A stretch of DNA of 64,000 nucleotides. It comes from Trebonia sp963734665 (GTDB lineage: Bacteria; Actinomycetota; Actinomycetes; Streptosporangiales; Streptosporangiaceae). The notes under the pieces are model-generated. The model made no database searches and was not told where the DNA came from. It saw only the letters and a program-made list of their open reading frames with translations. The stretch's first letter is position 1; every line of letters begins with the position of its first letter. The stretch covers positions 1,612,001-1,676,000 of the forward strand of contig CAVTIR010000004.1 of the NCBI GenBank assembly GCA_963734665.1, given 5' to 3'. Shown piece after piece: positions 24,613 to 33,379 of the stretch. The translations under genes were made by a program, and so were the position numbers.

Positions 24613-24863
24613 GGCGTTCCCTGACACCTCGCGGCGGAACGTCACCGTACGGCAGCCGGGCATTGGCCGCTCGTTCACCAGCGTGTTGACCCGATCCACG
24701 ATCCTTTGCGGGCGATGGCAACTACCGTGACTATCTCAACGCTGGCATCATGTGCGATGACTATGGATGGCATCGTGATGGGCACTGGCCCCGGGGCCGC
24801 CGCCGGCCGTGCCCGTGGGAACCGGCGTTGAGCACCGGCGCGCGGGCCCGGGAGCTGCGCGTC

Positions 24864-26138
24864 ATGATCGTGACGGACCAGTACGAGCCCATGGTCGGCG
24901 GCGTCCCCACGGCGACCAGGGAACTCGCCGGAGGCCTTGCCGGGCGGGGGCACGCCGTCGCGGTCATCGCACCGAGCGCCACGCGGCACGCCAGCCAGGC
25001 CGGCGGCCCTGCGGACCGAATGGCGGGCGGGCTGGCCGTCGACTACCGGGGCTCCGTGCCCTGGCCCTGGTACGAGGGGCAGCGCCTCGGCTTCCTTCCG
25101 CCGGCGCGGGCCGGGGAGCTGATCGCTGCCTTCGGGCCTGACGTGGTGCACCTGCACTCGCCGCTCACCCTGGGCGTGACGGCCAGGACCGCTGCTCGGC
25201 GGCGCGGCGTGCCCGCCCTCTACACCAACCACTACCTGCCGCTCAACGTCTGGCCTGCGGCGGCTGCGCGCCCGGCTCCCGGGACCGCGGCCCGCGTCAG
25301 GGACGCGGCCTTCTACGCGTTCGTCACCGGGTTCGCCAACGGCTGCGACCTCGTCACCGCGCCGACCGTGACCGCGCTGCGGCTGCTGCGCGGCCACGGG
25401 CTGCGGGCACCGTCGCAGGCCGTGTCGAACGGCGTCGACCTTGGCCGGTTCGCGCCGGGCCCGCCGGATGAGGCGCTGCGGTCGGCGTACCTGCTGCCGC
25501 CGGGCCGCCCGGTCATCCTGTCGGTCGGCAGGCTCAGCCCGGAGAAGCGCGCGGACGTGCTCATCGCGGCGGTGGCCAGGCTCGGCGGTACCGGTAACCA
25601 CGGGGCCCGTAACCACCGGGCCGGCGACAGCGGCCCGCTCCTCGTGCTCGCCGGGGCGGGCCACGACGAGCGCAGGCTGCGGTCCCTCGCCCGCCACTAC
25701 GGGATCGCGGACCGGGTCCGGTTCACCGGCTTCGTCCCCGACGGCGACCTGCCCGGCCTGTACCGGCTCGCCGACGTGTTCGCCATCGCGTCGCAGGCAG
25801 AGCTGCAGTCACTGGTGACCATGGCGGCGATGGCCAGCGGGCTGCCGGTCGTGGCGGTCGACGCGGGCGCTCTCGCGGAGCTCGTGCATGCTGGGGAGAA
25901 CGGCTTCCTCGCCCGGCCGGGACACGCTGCGGAAGTGGCGGAATGCCTTGACCTGCTCTGCCGCGACGCGGGCCTCCGGTCGCGGATGTCGAAGGCCTCA
26001 ACGCGGATCATCGCCGGCCATGACCGGAATCGCCTGCTTGCCCGGTGGGAATCCATCTACCGGGCACTCGCGGGTGGCGCAGACGCGGGGGACCACAGCA
26101 CAGCACACGAGTCGAAGGTGAGCGATGGCCAGCAATGA
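24864..26138 (+). CDS. GT4-family glycosyltransferase
   Basis: A 424-residue GT-B glycosyltransferase. The N-terminal Rossmann domain opens with MIVTDQYEPMVGGVPTATRE and has VVHLHSPLTLG. The C-terminal domain has SVGRLSPEKRADVLIAAVARL, FTGFVPDGDLPGLYRLADVF and the E-x7-E region ASQAELQSLVTMAAMASGLP. The group includes sugar transfer to glycolipids and to phosphatidylinositol. The frame opens at 24750, but I prefer ATG 24864 with GGGAG upstream; TTG 24828 would complete the first strand better. Overlaps the next glycosyltransferase by 14 bp, so the two probably act in one glycolipid pathway at the inner membrane face. Confidence 0.85.
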   Translation: MIVTDQYEPMVGGVPTATRELAGGLAGRGHAVAVIAPSATRHASQAGGPADRMAGGLAVDYRGSVPWPWYEGQRLGFLPPARAGELIAAFGPDVVHLHSPLTLGVTARTAARRRGVPALYTNHYLPLNVWPAAAARPAPGTAARVRDAAFYAFVTGFANGCDLVTAPTVTALRLLRGHGLRAPSQAVSNGVDLGRFAPGPPDEALRSAYLLPPGRPVILSVGRLSPEKRADVLIAAVARLGGTGNHGARNHRAGDSGPLLVLAGAGHDERRLRSLARHYGIADRVRFTGFVPDGDLPGLYRLADVFAIASQAELQSLVTMAAMASGLPVVAVDAGALAELVHAGENGFLARPGHAAEVAECLDLLCRDAGLRSRMSKASTRIIAGHDRNRLLARWESIYRALAGGADAGDHSTAHESKVSDGQQ

Positions 26139-27510
26139 ACAGCCGCCCCTGCCATTGCTCTTTCTCATCGGTGACACTGGCGGGGGGCACCGGAGCGCCG
26201 CGTCGGCCGTCGCGCAGGCCCTGGAGCACCTGCTGCCCGGCCGGTTCGTCCCCGTCATCTGCGACCCGCTGCGCGGCCCCGACGTGCCCCGCCTGCTGCG
26301 CTGGTTCGCCGGCCTCTACGGCCCGTGCATCCGGCTGACCCCGTGGCTGTGGTGGCTGTTCTGGCGGGCGAGCGAGTCACCGCGGGTCCTGTCCGCGGTG
26401 CGGCAAACGGTCATGGCCCCGGTGTACGGCAGCGTCGCGCGGGCCGCCGAGGCCTGCCGGCCAGCGGTCATCGTGGCCTTCCACCCGATGACCGCCGACC
26501 CGGCGGTGCGCGCCCGTGACCTCGGCGGCGCCCTGTCGCCCGTGATCACGGTCATCACCGACCTGATCACCGCCCACCTGTCCTGGCGGGACGCCGCGGT
26601 CGACCGGGTGGTCGTGCCGTCTGCGGAGATCGCCGCCCGCTGCGCGCAGGACGGGATGGGGGACGACCGCTACGTGCCCCTCGGGCTGCCGGTGGCCGCC
26701 GAGTTCTGCGAGCCGCCGCTCGGCGAGGCTGAGCGGCAGGAGCTCAAGCGGGAACTCGGCGTCAACGGCGACTTCCTCGTCGTGCTGACCGGCGGCGCGG
26801 AGGGCTCGGGCGGCCTGCGCCGCCGCGCCGCCGCGATCCTCAGAAAGACCGACGACGTGGACGTCGCGGTCATCTGCGGCCGTAACCGCTCGCTCAAGCG
26901 GCGCGTCTCCCGGCTCGCCGGCCGGGCCGGCGACGGGCGGCTGACCGCGCACGGGTTCGTCGGCAACATGGCCGACTGGCTGCGCTGCGCCGATGTCGTC
27001 GTCGGCAAGGCCGGCCCCGGCACGATCGCGGAGGCGACGTGCTGCGGTGCGCCGCTCGTGCTCACCTCCTTCGTCCCCGGCCAGGAGAAGGGGAACGCCG
27101 AGTTCGTCACCGGCACCGGCGCGGGCGTGTACGCGCCGCGCCCCCGCCAACTTGCCGCCGAGATCGGCCGGCTGCGCCGCGACCCTGGCGCCTTGGCCGC
27201 CATGCGCGACGCGTCCGTCCGGGTCGGCCGCCCCGGCGCGGCCACCGACATCGCGCGTTTCCTCGCTGATCTGGTCGGCCCCGCCGACGTCGGCACGGAC
27301 ACCCCCGGTGCCGCCAGCGAGCGCACCAGCGTCCCGGGCGAGCGCACACTGCTCCCCGCCCTCGTCGGCGGCGCGGTCGCGAGGGAAGGCGCTCTCATCC
27401 TGTCCCTGACCGACACAGCGGACTCAGAACGCCGCGTGCGGGCGTCCTCCTCGCTCAGGCGGCTGCGCCGCTCGGGCGTCCTCATCCGCGCCGCGCTGCG
27501 AGACCGGTAG
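26125..27510 (+). CDS. MGDG-synthase-like (GT28) glycosyltransferase
   Basis: A 461-residue GT-B enzyme of the monogalactosyldiacylglycerol synthase / MurG type. The N-terminal motif LFLIGDTGGGHRSAASAVAQ is the hallmark of the MGDG synthase domain, with VIVAFHPMTA and VITDLITAH later. The GT28 C-terminal domain has GFVGNMADWLRCADVVVGKA, then GPGTIAEATCCGAPLVLTSF. A ~90-residue C-terminal extension is basic and disordered-looking. The acceptor is probably a lipid and the donor a UDP-sugar; both inferred. Translationally coupled to the preceding GT4 gene. Confidence 0.85.
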   Translation: MASNEQPPLPLLFLIGDTGGGHRSAASAVAQALEHLLPGRFVPVICDPLRGPDVPRLLRWFAGLYGPCIRLTPWLWWLFWRASESPRVLSAVRQTVMAPVYGSVARAAEACRPAVIVAFHPMTADPAVRARDLGGALSPVITVITDLITAHLSWRDAAVDRVVVPSAEIAARCAQDGMGDDRYVPLGLPVAAEFCEPPLGEAERQELKRELGVNGDFLVVLTGGAEGSGGLRRRAAAILRKTDDVDVAVICGRNRSLKRRVSRLAGRAGDGRLTAHGFVGNMADWLRCADVVVGKAGPGTIAEATCCGAPLVLTSFVPGQEKGNAEFVTGTGAGVYAPRPRQLAAEIGRLRRDPGALAAMRDASVRVGRPGAATDIARFLADLVGPADVGTDTPGAASERTSVPGERTLLPALVGGAVAREGALILSLTDTADSERRVRASSSLRRLRRSGVLIRAALRDR

Positions 27511-27524
27511 CGGCACCGGGGCAG

Positions 27525-28613
27525 TCAGCCCTGGAACACCACCGTGACGTCCAGGCCGCCTTCGGGCCTGGCGCGCACGGTGAGGCTGGCACCGTGGGCG
27601 CTGGCAACGGCCGAGATGATAGCCAGCCCTAGCCCGTGGCCGCCATCGCGGCGGGTCCGCTCGCCATCGAGTTGCTGGAACGGCTCAAGCAGCCGGGCGA
27701 CCTCGCCCGGCGGGATCACAGGGCCGCTGTTGGTGACAGAGAAGCTGGAAAGGTCGCCGTGCGACGCGGTGGTGACCTGGACCTGACCGTCGGCCACATT
27801 GTGCCGGATGGCGTTGTCCAGCAGGTTGGCAACGAGGCTCTCCGCCAGGCTGGTGTCCCCGGTGACGATGGCGGGTGCGAGGCTGGTCTCCACGCGTACG
27901 CCCAGGCGGGCGGCCTCGTGCCTGCGGCTGGTCACGACCCGGGCGGTCACCTCGGCGAGGTCGAAGGGTTCCCGGCTTCGCAGCCCGCGCTGGCTGCTGG
28001 CCAGCGTGAGCAGCGCGTCGATCAGGTGTTCCTGCTGTTCGCCGAGCCGCAGCAGTTGCTGGCAAGCTGCCCGCAGCGATTCCGCGCCCGCGTCCGGATC
28101 GGCGAGCGCCACCTGGAGGACGGTCCGCTCCGCCGTCAGCGGGGTGCGCAACTCGTGGGACGCGTTCGCGACGAAACGCCGCTGGGACTCGAACGCGGCC
28201 TCCAGGCGGGCGAACAGGCCGTCCAACGTGTCACTGAGCTCCCGGAATTCGTCGTAGGAGCCGGCCAGGCGCAGCCGCTCATCCAGGCTGCTCGCGGAAG
28301 CCACGCGGGCGGCGGCCGTGATGAACCGGAGCGGCCGTAGTGCCCGGTTGGCGACCAGCCACCCCAGGGCGACCGATACCACGGCGAGGACCGCGAGCGC
28401 GATGCCGGAGTAGAGGAGGACTTCGGGAAAGTTGGTGACGAGCCGTGACTGGCCGGCCGTGCCGGCCGCCCCGCCGCGTGCGTGCGCCTGGCTCGCGCGG
28501 CCGAATGTCACCAGGGGCAAGTCGGCAACGAACAGCAGGACGAGTCCGGAACCAAGCAGCAGGCACGCGTACAGCACCGCCAGGTGCGCGCGGAGGCTCC
28601 TCCTCAGGTTCAC
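27525..28613 (-). CDS. Two-component sensor histidine kinase
   Basis: A 362-residue membrane kinase. Transmembrane segments lie at ~9-30 and ~64-88 with only a short extracytoplasmic loop between them, so it may sense the membrane or work with the neighbouring ABC transporter, as in BceS-type systems. HAMP follows (~88-140). His153 is in FVANASHELRTPLT. The ATPase domain has LLDNAIRHN and GGHGLGLAIISAVASAHGAS. The GTG at 28613 overlaps the regulator stop (GTGA). Frames further upstream are open but not coding-like. Confidence 0.88.
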   Translation of the reverse strand: MNLRRSLRAHLAVLYACLLLGSGLVLLFVADLPLVTFGRASQAHARGGAAGTAGQSRLVTNFPEVLLYSGIALAVLAVVSVALGWLVANRALRPLRFITAAARVASASSLDERLRLAGSYDEFRELSDTLDGLFARLEAAFESQRRFVANASHELRTPLTAERTVLQVALADPDAGAESLRAACQQLLRLGEQQEHLIDALLTLASSQRGLRSREPFDLAEVTARVVTSRRHEAARLGVRVETSLAPAIVTGDTSLAESLVANLLDNAIRHNVADGQVQVTTASHGDLSSFSVTNSGPVIPPGEVARLLEPFQQLDGERTRRDGGHGLGLAIISAVASAHGASLTVRARPEGGLDVTVVFQG

Positions 28614-29272
28614 GGGACTCCGATGCGGTAGCCGGCTTCCCGGACCGTTTCGATGACAGGCGGCTCGCCCAGCTTGCCGCGCAGTCGGCGGATCGTTGTC
28701 TTCACGGCCGTGGTGAACGGATCGGCGGCCTCGTCCCACACCCGGTCGAGGAGTTCCTCCGCCGAGACCACCCGCCCGGAGGCGGCCAGCAGGCACTCCA
28801 GAAGGGCGAACTCCTTCGGGCTGAGATCTAGTCGCCGCCCGGCGCGGAAGGCGACGCGCCTGCCCGGGTCAAGGGAAATGTCCCCGTTCTCCAGGACCGG
28901 CGGCACGGCGGGCACCGAGCGCCTGGCCAGTGCCCGGATCCGGGCGACCAGTTCGGCGAAGTCGAAGGGCTTGGCAAGGTAATCGTCAGCGCCCAGCCCA
29001 AGGCCGTCCACCTTGTCACGCACGGCCCCGGCGGCTGTCAGCATCAGCACCCGGCTGCCCGAGTCCCCGGCCACGATCCGGCGGCACACCTCGTCGCCGT
29101 GCACGACAGGCAGGTCACGGTCAAGCACTACCACGTCGTACCGAGTGCCGCTGAGGCGATCGAGCGCCTCCTGTCCGTGCAGGGCGAGGTCCACGGCCAT
29201 GCCCTCGCGGCGCAGCCCGGCGCAGATCGCCGCGGCGAGCACTTCGTGATCCTCTACGACCAGCAATCTCAT
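28610..29272 (-). CDS. OmpR-family response regulator
   Basis: A 220-residue regulator. The receiver domain (MRLLVVEDHEV, phospho-acceptor Asp51 in VVLDRDLPV, Lys in YLAKPF) is followed by a winged-helix DNA-binding domain (DLSPKEFALLECLLAASGRV ... TIRRLRGKLG). Partner of the kinase directly downstream. I place the start at ATG 29272, which matches the family; ATG 29284 is an alternative. A direct-repeat site at 29296-29313 lies between this gene and the divergent ABC transporter. Confidence 0.88.
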   Translation of the reverse strand: MRLLVVEDHEVLAAAICAGLRREGMAVDLALHGQEALDRLSGTRYDVVVLDRDLPVVHGDEVCRRIVAGDSGSRVLMLTAAGAVRDKVDGLGLGADDYLAKPFDFAELVARIRALARRSVPAVPPVLENGDISLDPGRRVAFRAGRRLDLSPKEFALLECLLAASGRVVSAEELLDRVWDEAADPFTTAVKTTIRRLRGKLGEPPVIETVREAGYRIGVP

Positions 29273-29295
29273 CCGTATCAGCATGCCAGGAGAAC

Positions 29296-29313
29296 GGTGT
29301 CAGCCAGGTGTCA
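29296..29313. promoter_or_regulatory. Direct-repeat response-regulator box
   Basis: GGTGTCA occurs at 29296-29302 and 29307-29313, 11 bp apart, one helical turn, the layout OmpR-type dimers bind. A related GGTGACACC palindrome lies at 29328-29336. The site lies between the response regulator gene and the ABC ATPase gene. Confidence 0.5.
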
Positions 29314-29360
29314 ACCGCTGGCACCGCGGTGACACCGGCGGGGGCGTAGACCTGTGGCCC

Positions 29361-30056
29361 GTGGACTACGCAATCGAAGCCAATGGGCTTGGCAAGCGGT
29401 ACGGGCGGCGGTGGGCACTGGCGGAATGCACGCTGACTGTGCCGGCCGGCCAGGTCGTGGGGCTGGTCGGGCCGAACGGAGCGGGCAAGACGACACTTCT
29501 GGAGCTGGCCGTGGGGCTGCAGCGGCCGACGACGGGAACGATCAGGACCCGGGAGCGGATCGGGTTCGTCGCCCAGGACGCGCCGGTGTACCCGGGCCTG
29601 TCGGTCGCCGACCACCTGCGCATGGGGCAGGCGCTCAACGACCGCTGGGACGCCGGCCTCGCGCGGCGCCAGGTTCGCGAGGCCCGCCTGGACCTGCGGC
29701 AGCGGGCAGGGCGGCTGTCCGGTGGCCAGCGGGCGCGGCTGGCGCTCACGCTCGCCGTTGCCAAGCGCCCGGAACTGCTGATCCTCGACGAGCCTGTTGC
29801 GAACCTGGATCCGCTGGCCCGTCGTGAGTTCCTGGACTCCGTGACCCAGACAGTCTCCGCCTCAGCAGAGGGCGTCACAGTGGTGTTCTCCTCGCACCTG
29901 GTGGCCGACCTGGAGCGCACCTGCGGCTACCTGATCCTCCTTGCGGCCGCACAGGTGCGGCTCGCGGGGCCGGTGCACTCGCTGCTGGTCGGCTCCGCCG
30001 GCTTCGCATCCCTTGACGACCTGGTGGTCTCTTACCTGCGGGAGGTTCCCCGATGA
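29361..30056 (+). CDS. ABC transporter ATP-binding protein
   Basis: A 231-residue ATPase with Walker A GPNGAGKTT (~39-47), Q-loop near FVAQDAP, signature LSGGQRARL, Walker B LLILDEP and a switch His in FSSHL. It resembles drug or peptide exporters of the CcmA/BcrA type. The start is taken as GTG 29361; the frame is open to 29283 but this is where the domain begins. It overlaps the permease by 4 bp and is divergent from a two-component system, a typical antibiotic- or envelope-stress-induced module. Confidence 0.88.
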   Translation: MDYAIEANGLGKRYGRRWALAECTLTVPAGQVVGLVGPNGAGKTTLLELAVGLQRPTTGTIRTRERIGFVAQDAPVYPGLSVADHLRMGQALNDRWDAGLARRQVREARLDLRQRAGRLSGGQRARLALTLAVAKRPELLILDEPVANLDPLARREFLDSVTQTVSASAEGVTVVFSSHLVADLERTCGYLILLAAAQVRLAGPVHSLLVGSAGFASLDDLVVSYLREVPR

Positions 30057-31033
30057 TCTGGCTCGCCTGGCGGCAGGCCCGTGGGCGGATCGCGGTTGCT
30101 CTCGCGGCGACTGCCGTGGTCGCCGTCGCCGCTGTTGCCGAGGGCCGCGGCGACAGCACCCTCCGGCAGTGGCTGTCCGTCCTGGTCGTCGTGGTTCCCG
30201 GCATCCTCGGAGTGTTCTGGGGGGCGCCGTTGGTGGCCGAGGAGCTGGAGTCCGGCTCGTTCCGGCTGGCGTGGACCCAGGACGTCTCCCGGGTCCGCTG
30301 GCTGGCCATGCGGCTCGCCGTCTCGGGGCTGGCGGCCATGGCGGTGGCTGGGGTGGCGAGCTGGCTTGTCACCTGGTGGACCGGCCCGCTCGACCGTGCG
30401 GGCCTCAACCAGTTCGGGTCGTTTGACTCACGAGACATCGTGCCGGTCGGGTACGCGGCGTTCGCCGTCGCGCTTGGCGTGTTCCTTGGCACGCTGCTAC
30501 GCAGAACGCTGCCCGCAATGGCGGCGACCCTCCTCGCGTTCACCGCGGCGCGCCTCGCGTTCCGCTTGCTGGCCCGCCCGCGGCTGCTTCCCCCGGCGAC
30601 CAGGGTGCTCGCGCTCAGCCCCACGACCACCGGATACGGGTCGGCGGGGTTCCTGCCCCTGATGCCGGCACCGAGTCTGCAGCCGGCCGCGCCGGACCTG
30701 CCGAACGCATGGGTCACCTCGATCGCGATCGTCAACGGAAGAGGCAAGGGGCTGACGGCGAGCGAGTTGGCGAGAACGTGCCCGGACATCGGCGGCCGGG
30801 CGGCGGGCGGTGCACCTGGCACGGGCGGTTCCGGTCCCATGAAGGCACCGCAGGGCGTCGCGACCGCGATGAACGATTGCGTCGCTCGTATCGCGACCAC
30901 CTATCACGAGGTGGTGACATTCCAGTCGGCGAGCCGGTACTGGCCGTTGCAGTGGTGCGAACTGTGCGTGTTCCTCGCGGCTGCCTTGCTGCTGGCCGGA
31001 GCATGCGCGTGGCGGATCCGCCGGATCGGGTGA
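30053..31033 (+). CDS. ABC transporter permease
   Basis: A 326-residue membrane protein of the ABC-2-like type seen next to BcrA-like ATPases. Membrane segments are visible at ~12-29, ~42-60, ~88-108, ~132-150, ~158-175 and near the C-terminus (~300-320). LRQWLSVLVVVVPGILGVFW with GAPLVAEELESGSFRLAWTQ is the typical N-terminal pattern. The extracytoplasmic stretch at ~190-295 contains Cys residues that could pair. Translationally coupled to the ATPase. Substrate unknown. Confidence 0.83.
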   Translation: MIWLAWRQARGRIAVALAATAVVAVAAVAEGRGDSTLRQWLSVLVVVVPGILGVFWGAPLVAEELESGSFRLAWTQDVSRVRWLAMRLAVSGLAAMAVAGVASWLVTWWTGPLDRAGLNQFGSFDSRDIVPVGYAAFAVALGVFLGTLLRRTLPAMAATLLAFTAARLAFRLLARPRLLPPATRVLALSPTTTGYGSAGFLPLMPAPSLQPAAPDLPNAWVTSIAIVNGRGKGLTASELARTCPDIGGRAAGGAPGTGGSGPMKAPQGVATAMNDCVARIATTYHEVVTFQSASRYWPLQWCELCVFLAAALLLAGACAWRIRRIG

Positions 31034-31537
31034 AGGATCATGGCTCTCCGTGATCGCACCGTCGGCCGCGGCCTCCAGCGCACGGAGTAACTGCGTGGAC
31101 ATCGGTCAACTGGCCGATGTCTGCTCGCGCACCGCGCGGCAGCATGAGTAACGGAACCTCGCAGCAGGTACCAGCGGACGCGGCACGCCTCAAGGGTCGC
31201 CCTAGCAACGCCCGTCTCTGACCCTAGTGGCGCGTCCGCCCTCACCCGCCGGGTTCGTCAGGCTTTTCTGAAGCGGCCGCTGCGACCGCGCGGGCCGTGG
31301 CCGCGGCCCGCGCGGTCGTCACAAGGAATCGCCGGTGCCTCACGAGGTACACGTACCGTGGTGCGTTCTGCGTAGAACGTTGGCATGTGCCTAGACAGTC
31401 CCAGATCAGCGGGGTGCTAGGTGTGGCGCGGCGCGTACGGCACTCTGTTGCAACACCCGAGTGCTGACGCCGCATCGATATGCGTCAGATGACCGATGTC
31501 TACTGACGCGTCTCGCAGCAGTATGTGACCGTGTGTC
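31034..31537. other. 504-bp intergenic region with repeated motif and hairpin
   Basis: No supported gene. Two diverged copies of one sequence (31106-31154 and 31485-31532) share CCGATGTCT and GCAGCA blocks. The first is flanked by the inverted pair ACATCGG/CCGATGT; the second lies in the pair GCGTCAG/CTGACGC. Base composition is closer to neutral than the neighbouring genes. Confidence 0.45.
31284..31317. terminator. GC-rich hairpin in the 31-kb intergenic region
   Basis: A perfect 13-bp stem, GACCGCGCGGGCC (31284-31296) and GGCCCGCGCGGTC (31305-31317), with an 8-base loop, 250 bp past the permease stop. It may end the ABC operon transcript. Confidence 0.5.
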
Positions 31538-32482
31538 ATGCGCACGTCACGTCATTACCGGCTACTACCTCAGACCTCGCCGAATGCGGCGGGCGCGGCC
31601 AGGGGGACGCGAGGAGACAAGCCCGTGTTCGCTCACGCCCTGTCCGGGGCCGCGTCGTTCGCCGCATGCCTGCGACTCTTCAGGTCCTACCCCCTAGCGG
31701 TGAACTTCTTTCATCCTGACGATGCCCATCATCGCGACGATGCCCAGTTGGACGATGCCCAGTTGGCTGGGCATTCGGTGCAGGGCCAGGATAAAAACAG
31801 TTCGCCTTCGCTGTGCTATTCCGGCGGCTGGCACCGCTCAATCGTCCTGCGCCACCGAGCCTTCGAAGGCTCCGGCTTCTACGTCCTCACCCAGGATCCG
31901 GCCGGGGACTTCACGCTCCGGCCGTGGGACCCGGCCGACGGAGAGTGCCAGGAGATCCGGCCGGGATCGCCGGTGCCCGTCACCAGCCACCGGGTCATCA
32001 CCGAGGGCATGCCGGTACCGCGGGACGGCGCCGTGCTCGGCTGGGTGAGTGACCGGCAGGCGACGGTCCTGCTGTCCGTGTACCACGGGAGGCCGGCGTC
32101 GCAGGTCCGCGTGCCGCAAGTCCGCGTGCTCGCCATGGTCGGTAGCGAGCCGATGCGGTGGCCGCCGTTCACCGCGAACCCCCTTGATGACGGTCGATTC
32201 TGGGAGTACTTCGAGCGGGGCGAGATCGTCGACCTCGCGCCCGTCATCGTCCACGACACGGAGGGGGCGTTCTGGGTGCCGTCGCAGAACCCCTGCCGCG
32301 CCGGCCAGGGCCATGGCTGCGTTGTAGTCGCCCGCAGCCTGCAGGCGGAGGACTACTGGGTACCGCCGGGCATCTTCATGGACCACTGGATGCTCCGCGA
32401 GGGCGTCCCCACCCCGCCCGCGACCCAGCTGCTCACCCTGCCGGGCACCACCGACCTGTCCCGCCGCCTGACCGCCTGGTAG
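31538..32482 (+). CDS. Uncharacterised protein (up to 314 aa) with N-terminal DDAQL repeats
   Basis: I do not recognise this protein. From about codon 90 it is clearly coding (GGWHRSIVLRHRAFEGSGFY, then DYWVPPGIFMDHWMLREGVP) and probably a soluble beta-rich domain of ~220 residues. The first ~80 codons have poor third-position bias and include a short tandem repeat (GACGATGCCCAGTTG units, giving DDAHH-RDDAQL-DDAQL). The true start may be the GTG at 31778. No signal peptide. It stands alone. Confidence is high that the 3' part is a gene, low for the start. Confidence 0.5.
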   Translation: MRTSRHYRLLPQTSPNAAGAARGTRGDKPVFAHALSGAASFAACLRLFRSYPLAVNFFHPDDAHHRDDAQLDDAQLAGHSVQGQDKNSSPSLCYSGGWHRSIVLRHRAFEGSGFYVLTQDPAGDFTLRPWDPADGECQEIRPGSPVPVTSHRVITEGMPVPRDGAVLGWVSDRQATVLLSVYHGRPASQVRVPQVRVLAMVGSEPMRWPPFTANPLDDGRFWEYFERGEIVDLAPVIVHDTEGAFWVPSQNPCRAGQGHGCVVVARSLQAEDYWVPPGIFMDHWMLREGVPTPPATQLLTLPGTTDLSRRLTAW

Positions 32483-32569
32483 CGAGCCGACCCGGCGGGC
32501 CCTCAGTTCAGGCGCTGCCAGTAGCGTCCTGCCCGTACCCGGCCAGGACGTTTACGCCGACCCGGCGGG

Positions 32570-33379
32570 TCATCCGTTCTGCCTCATCCGACGGCCCCGG
32601 TGGGCACTACTCATTCCCGAAGACGACGCCTGAACACAGTGATCAACATGGCTCAGGAAGCCAGTGCGGGTCCCGATGGCGAGAAAGGCGGCGAGCCGTG
32701 CGCCGGCCCGCAATGGCCGGCAGACGTAGCCAACGGTGATTTCCTGCGGCCATGACCATGCCCGGCCGTACCAAGGAAGCTGTTCCCTGGGCTGGCGCTC
32801 CCTATTGAGCAGCACTGCGCGTGCCCCAACGTCATCGCCGTGCCTGCGGTGCATGTCGGCGAGCGTCTCGTAGTTCTGAGGCAGATATCCGTCGATGTCC
32901 CAGTGAAGCCACTCCACTCGCTTGTCGGCTGGCAGCAGCGGGTCCATCACGTCGTAGCCGAGGCCGGACAGCCTCATCTGACGCGGCCAGCACAAATGGT
33001 CGTCTTGGATAATCACGAACCTCGAGAAGCGGAAGTTGGTGATTCCGTCCGTTGCCATGCTTGGACCGAGGATAAGTGTCCTGGCGTCGGCGTTGCGGCA
33101 GCGGATCGCGTCGTCGCCTGGATTGATGAACCGGCTGCCGGAGAAGTCAATCTTGGCTCTGACCTTCGCCCGGGAGAACCGGACGGCCCCGTGCGCGGGG
33201 CATCCGGCCGCAAAGGACGCATATCCGCCCGCTTGCCTGCCAAGCGGTGAAAGCGGAGCCCCTGGATTACTCAGGGCTGCTCCCCGGAAATCCAGGTGAT
33301 GCGCGATGCTCGCGCCTAGGGACCGCGCCCCGGTCGCGGCATTGACGTTGATAACAGCAGGAAGCGTGGAACGCTGGCG
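32570..33379 (-). pseudogene. Fragment of a membrane-associated oxidoreductase-type protein
   Basis: The minus frame is open from 33379 to 32570 and reads like the C-terminal half of the large actinobacterial proteins labelled membrane-associated oxidoreductase: repeat-like AHGAVRFSRAKVRAKIDFSG, then RQMRLSGLGYD, LPQNYETLADMHRRHGDDVG and YGRAWSWPQEITVGYVCRPL. No in-frame ATG, GTG or TTG occurs before 33058, and the frame closes at the stop codon of the upstream isochorismate synthase gene. The C-terminal membrane segments expected after LAAFLAIGT are replaced by unrelated sequence. It is a piece of a gene missing both ends. Confidence 0.6.
33350..33366 (+). repeat. Copy of dispersed GATAACAGCAA motif
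   Basis: GATAACAGCAGGAAGCG, 14 bp beyond the 3' end of the isochorismate synthase gene and inside the upstream end of the fragment frame. Confidence 0.45.
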
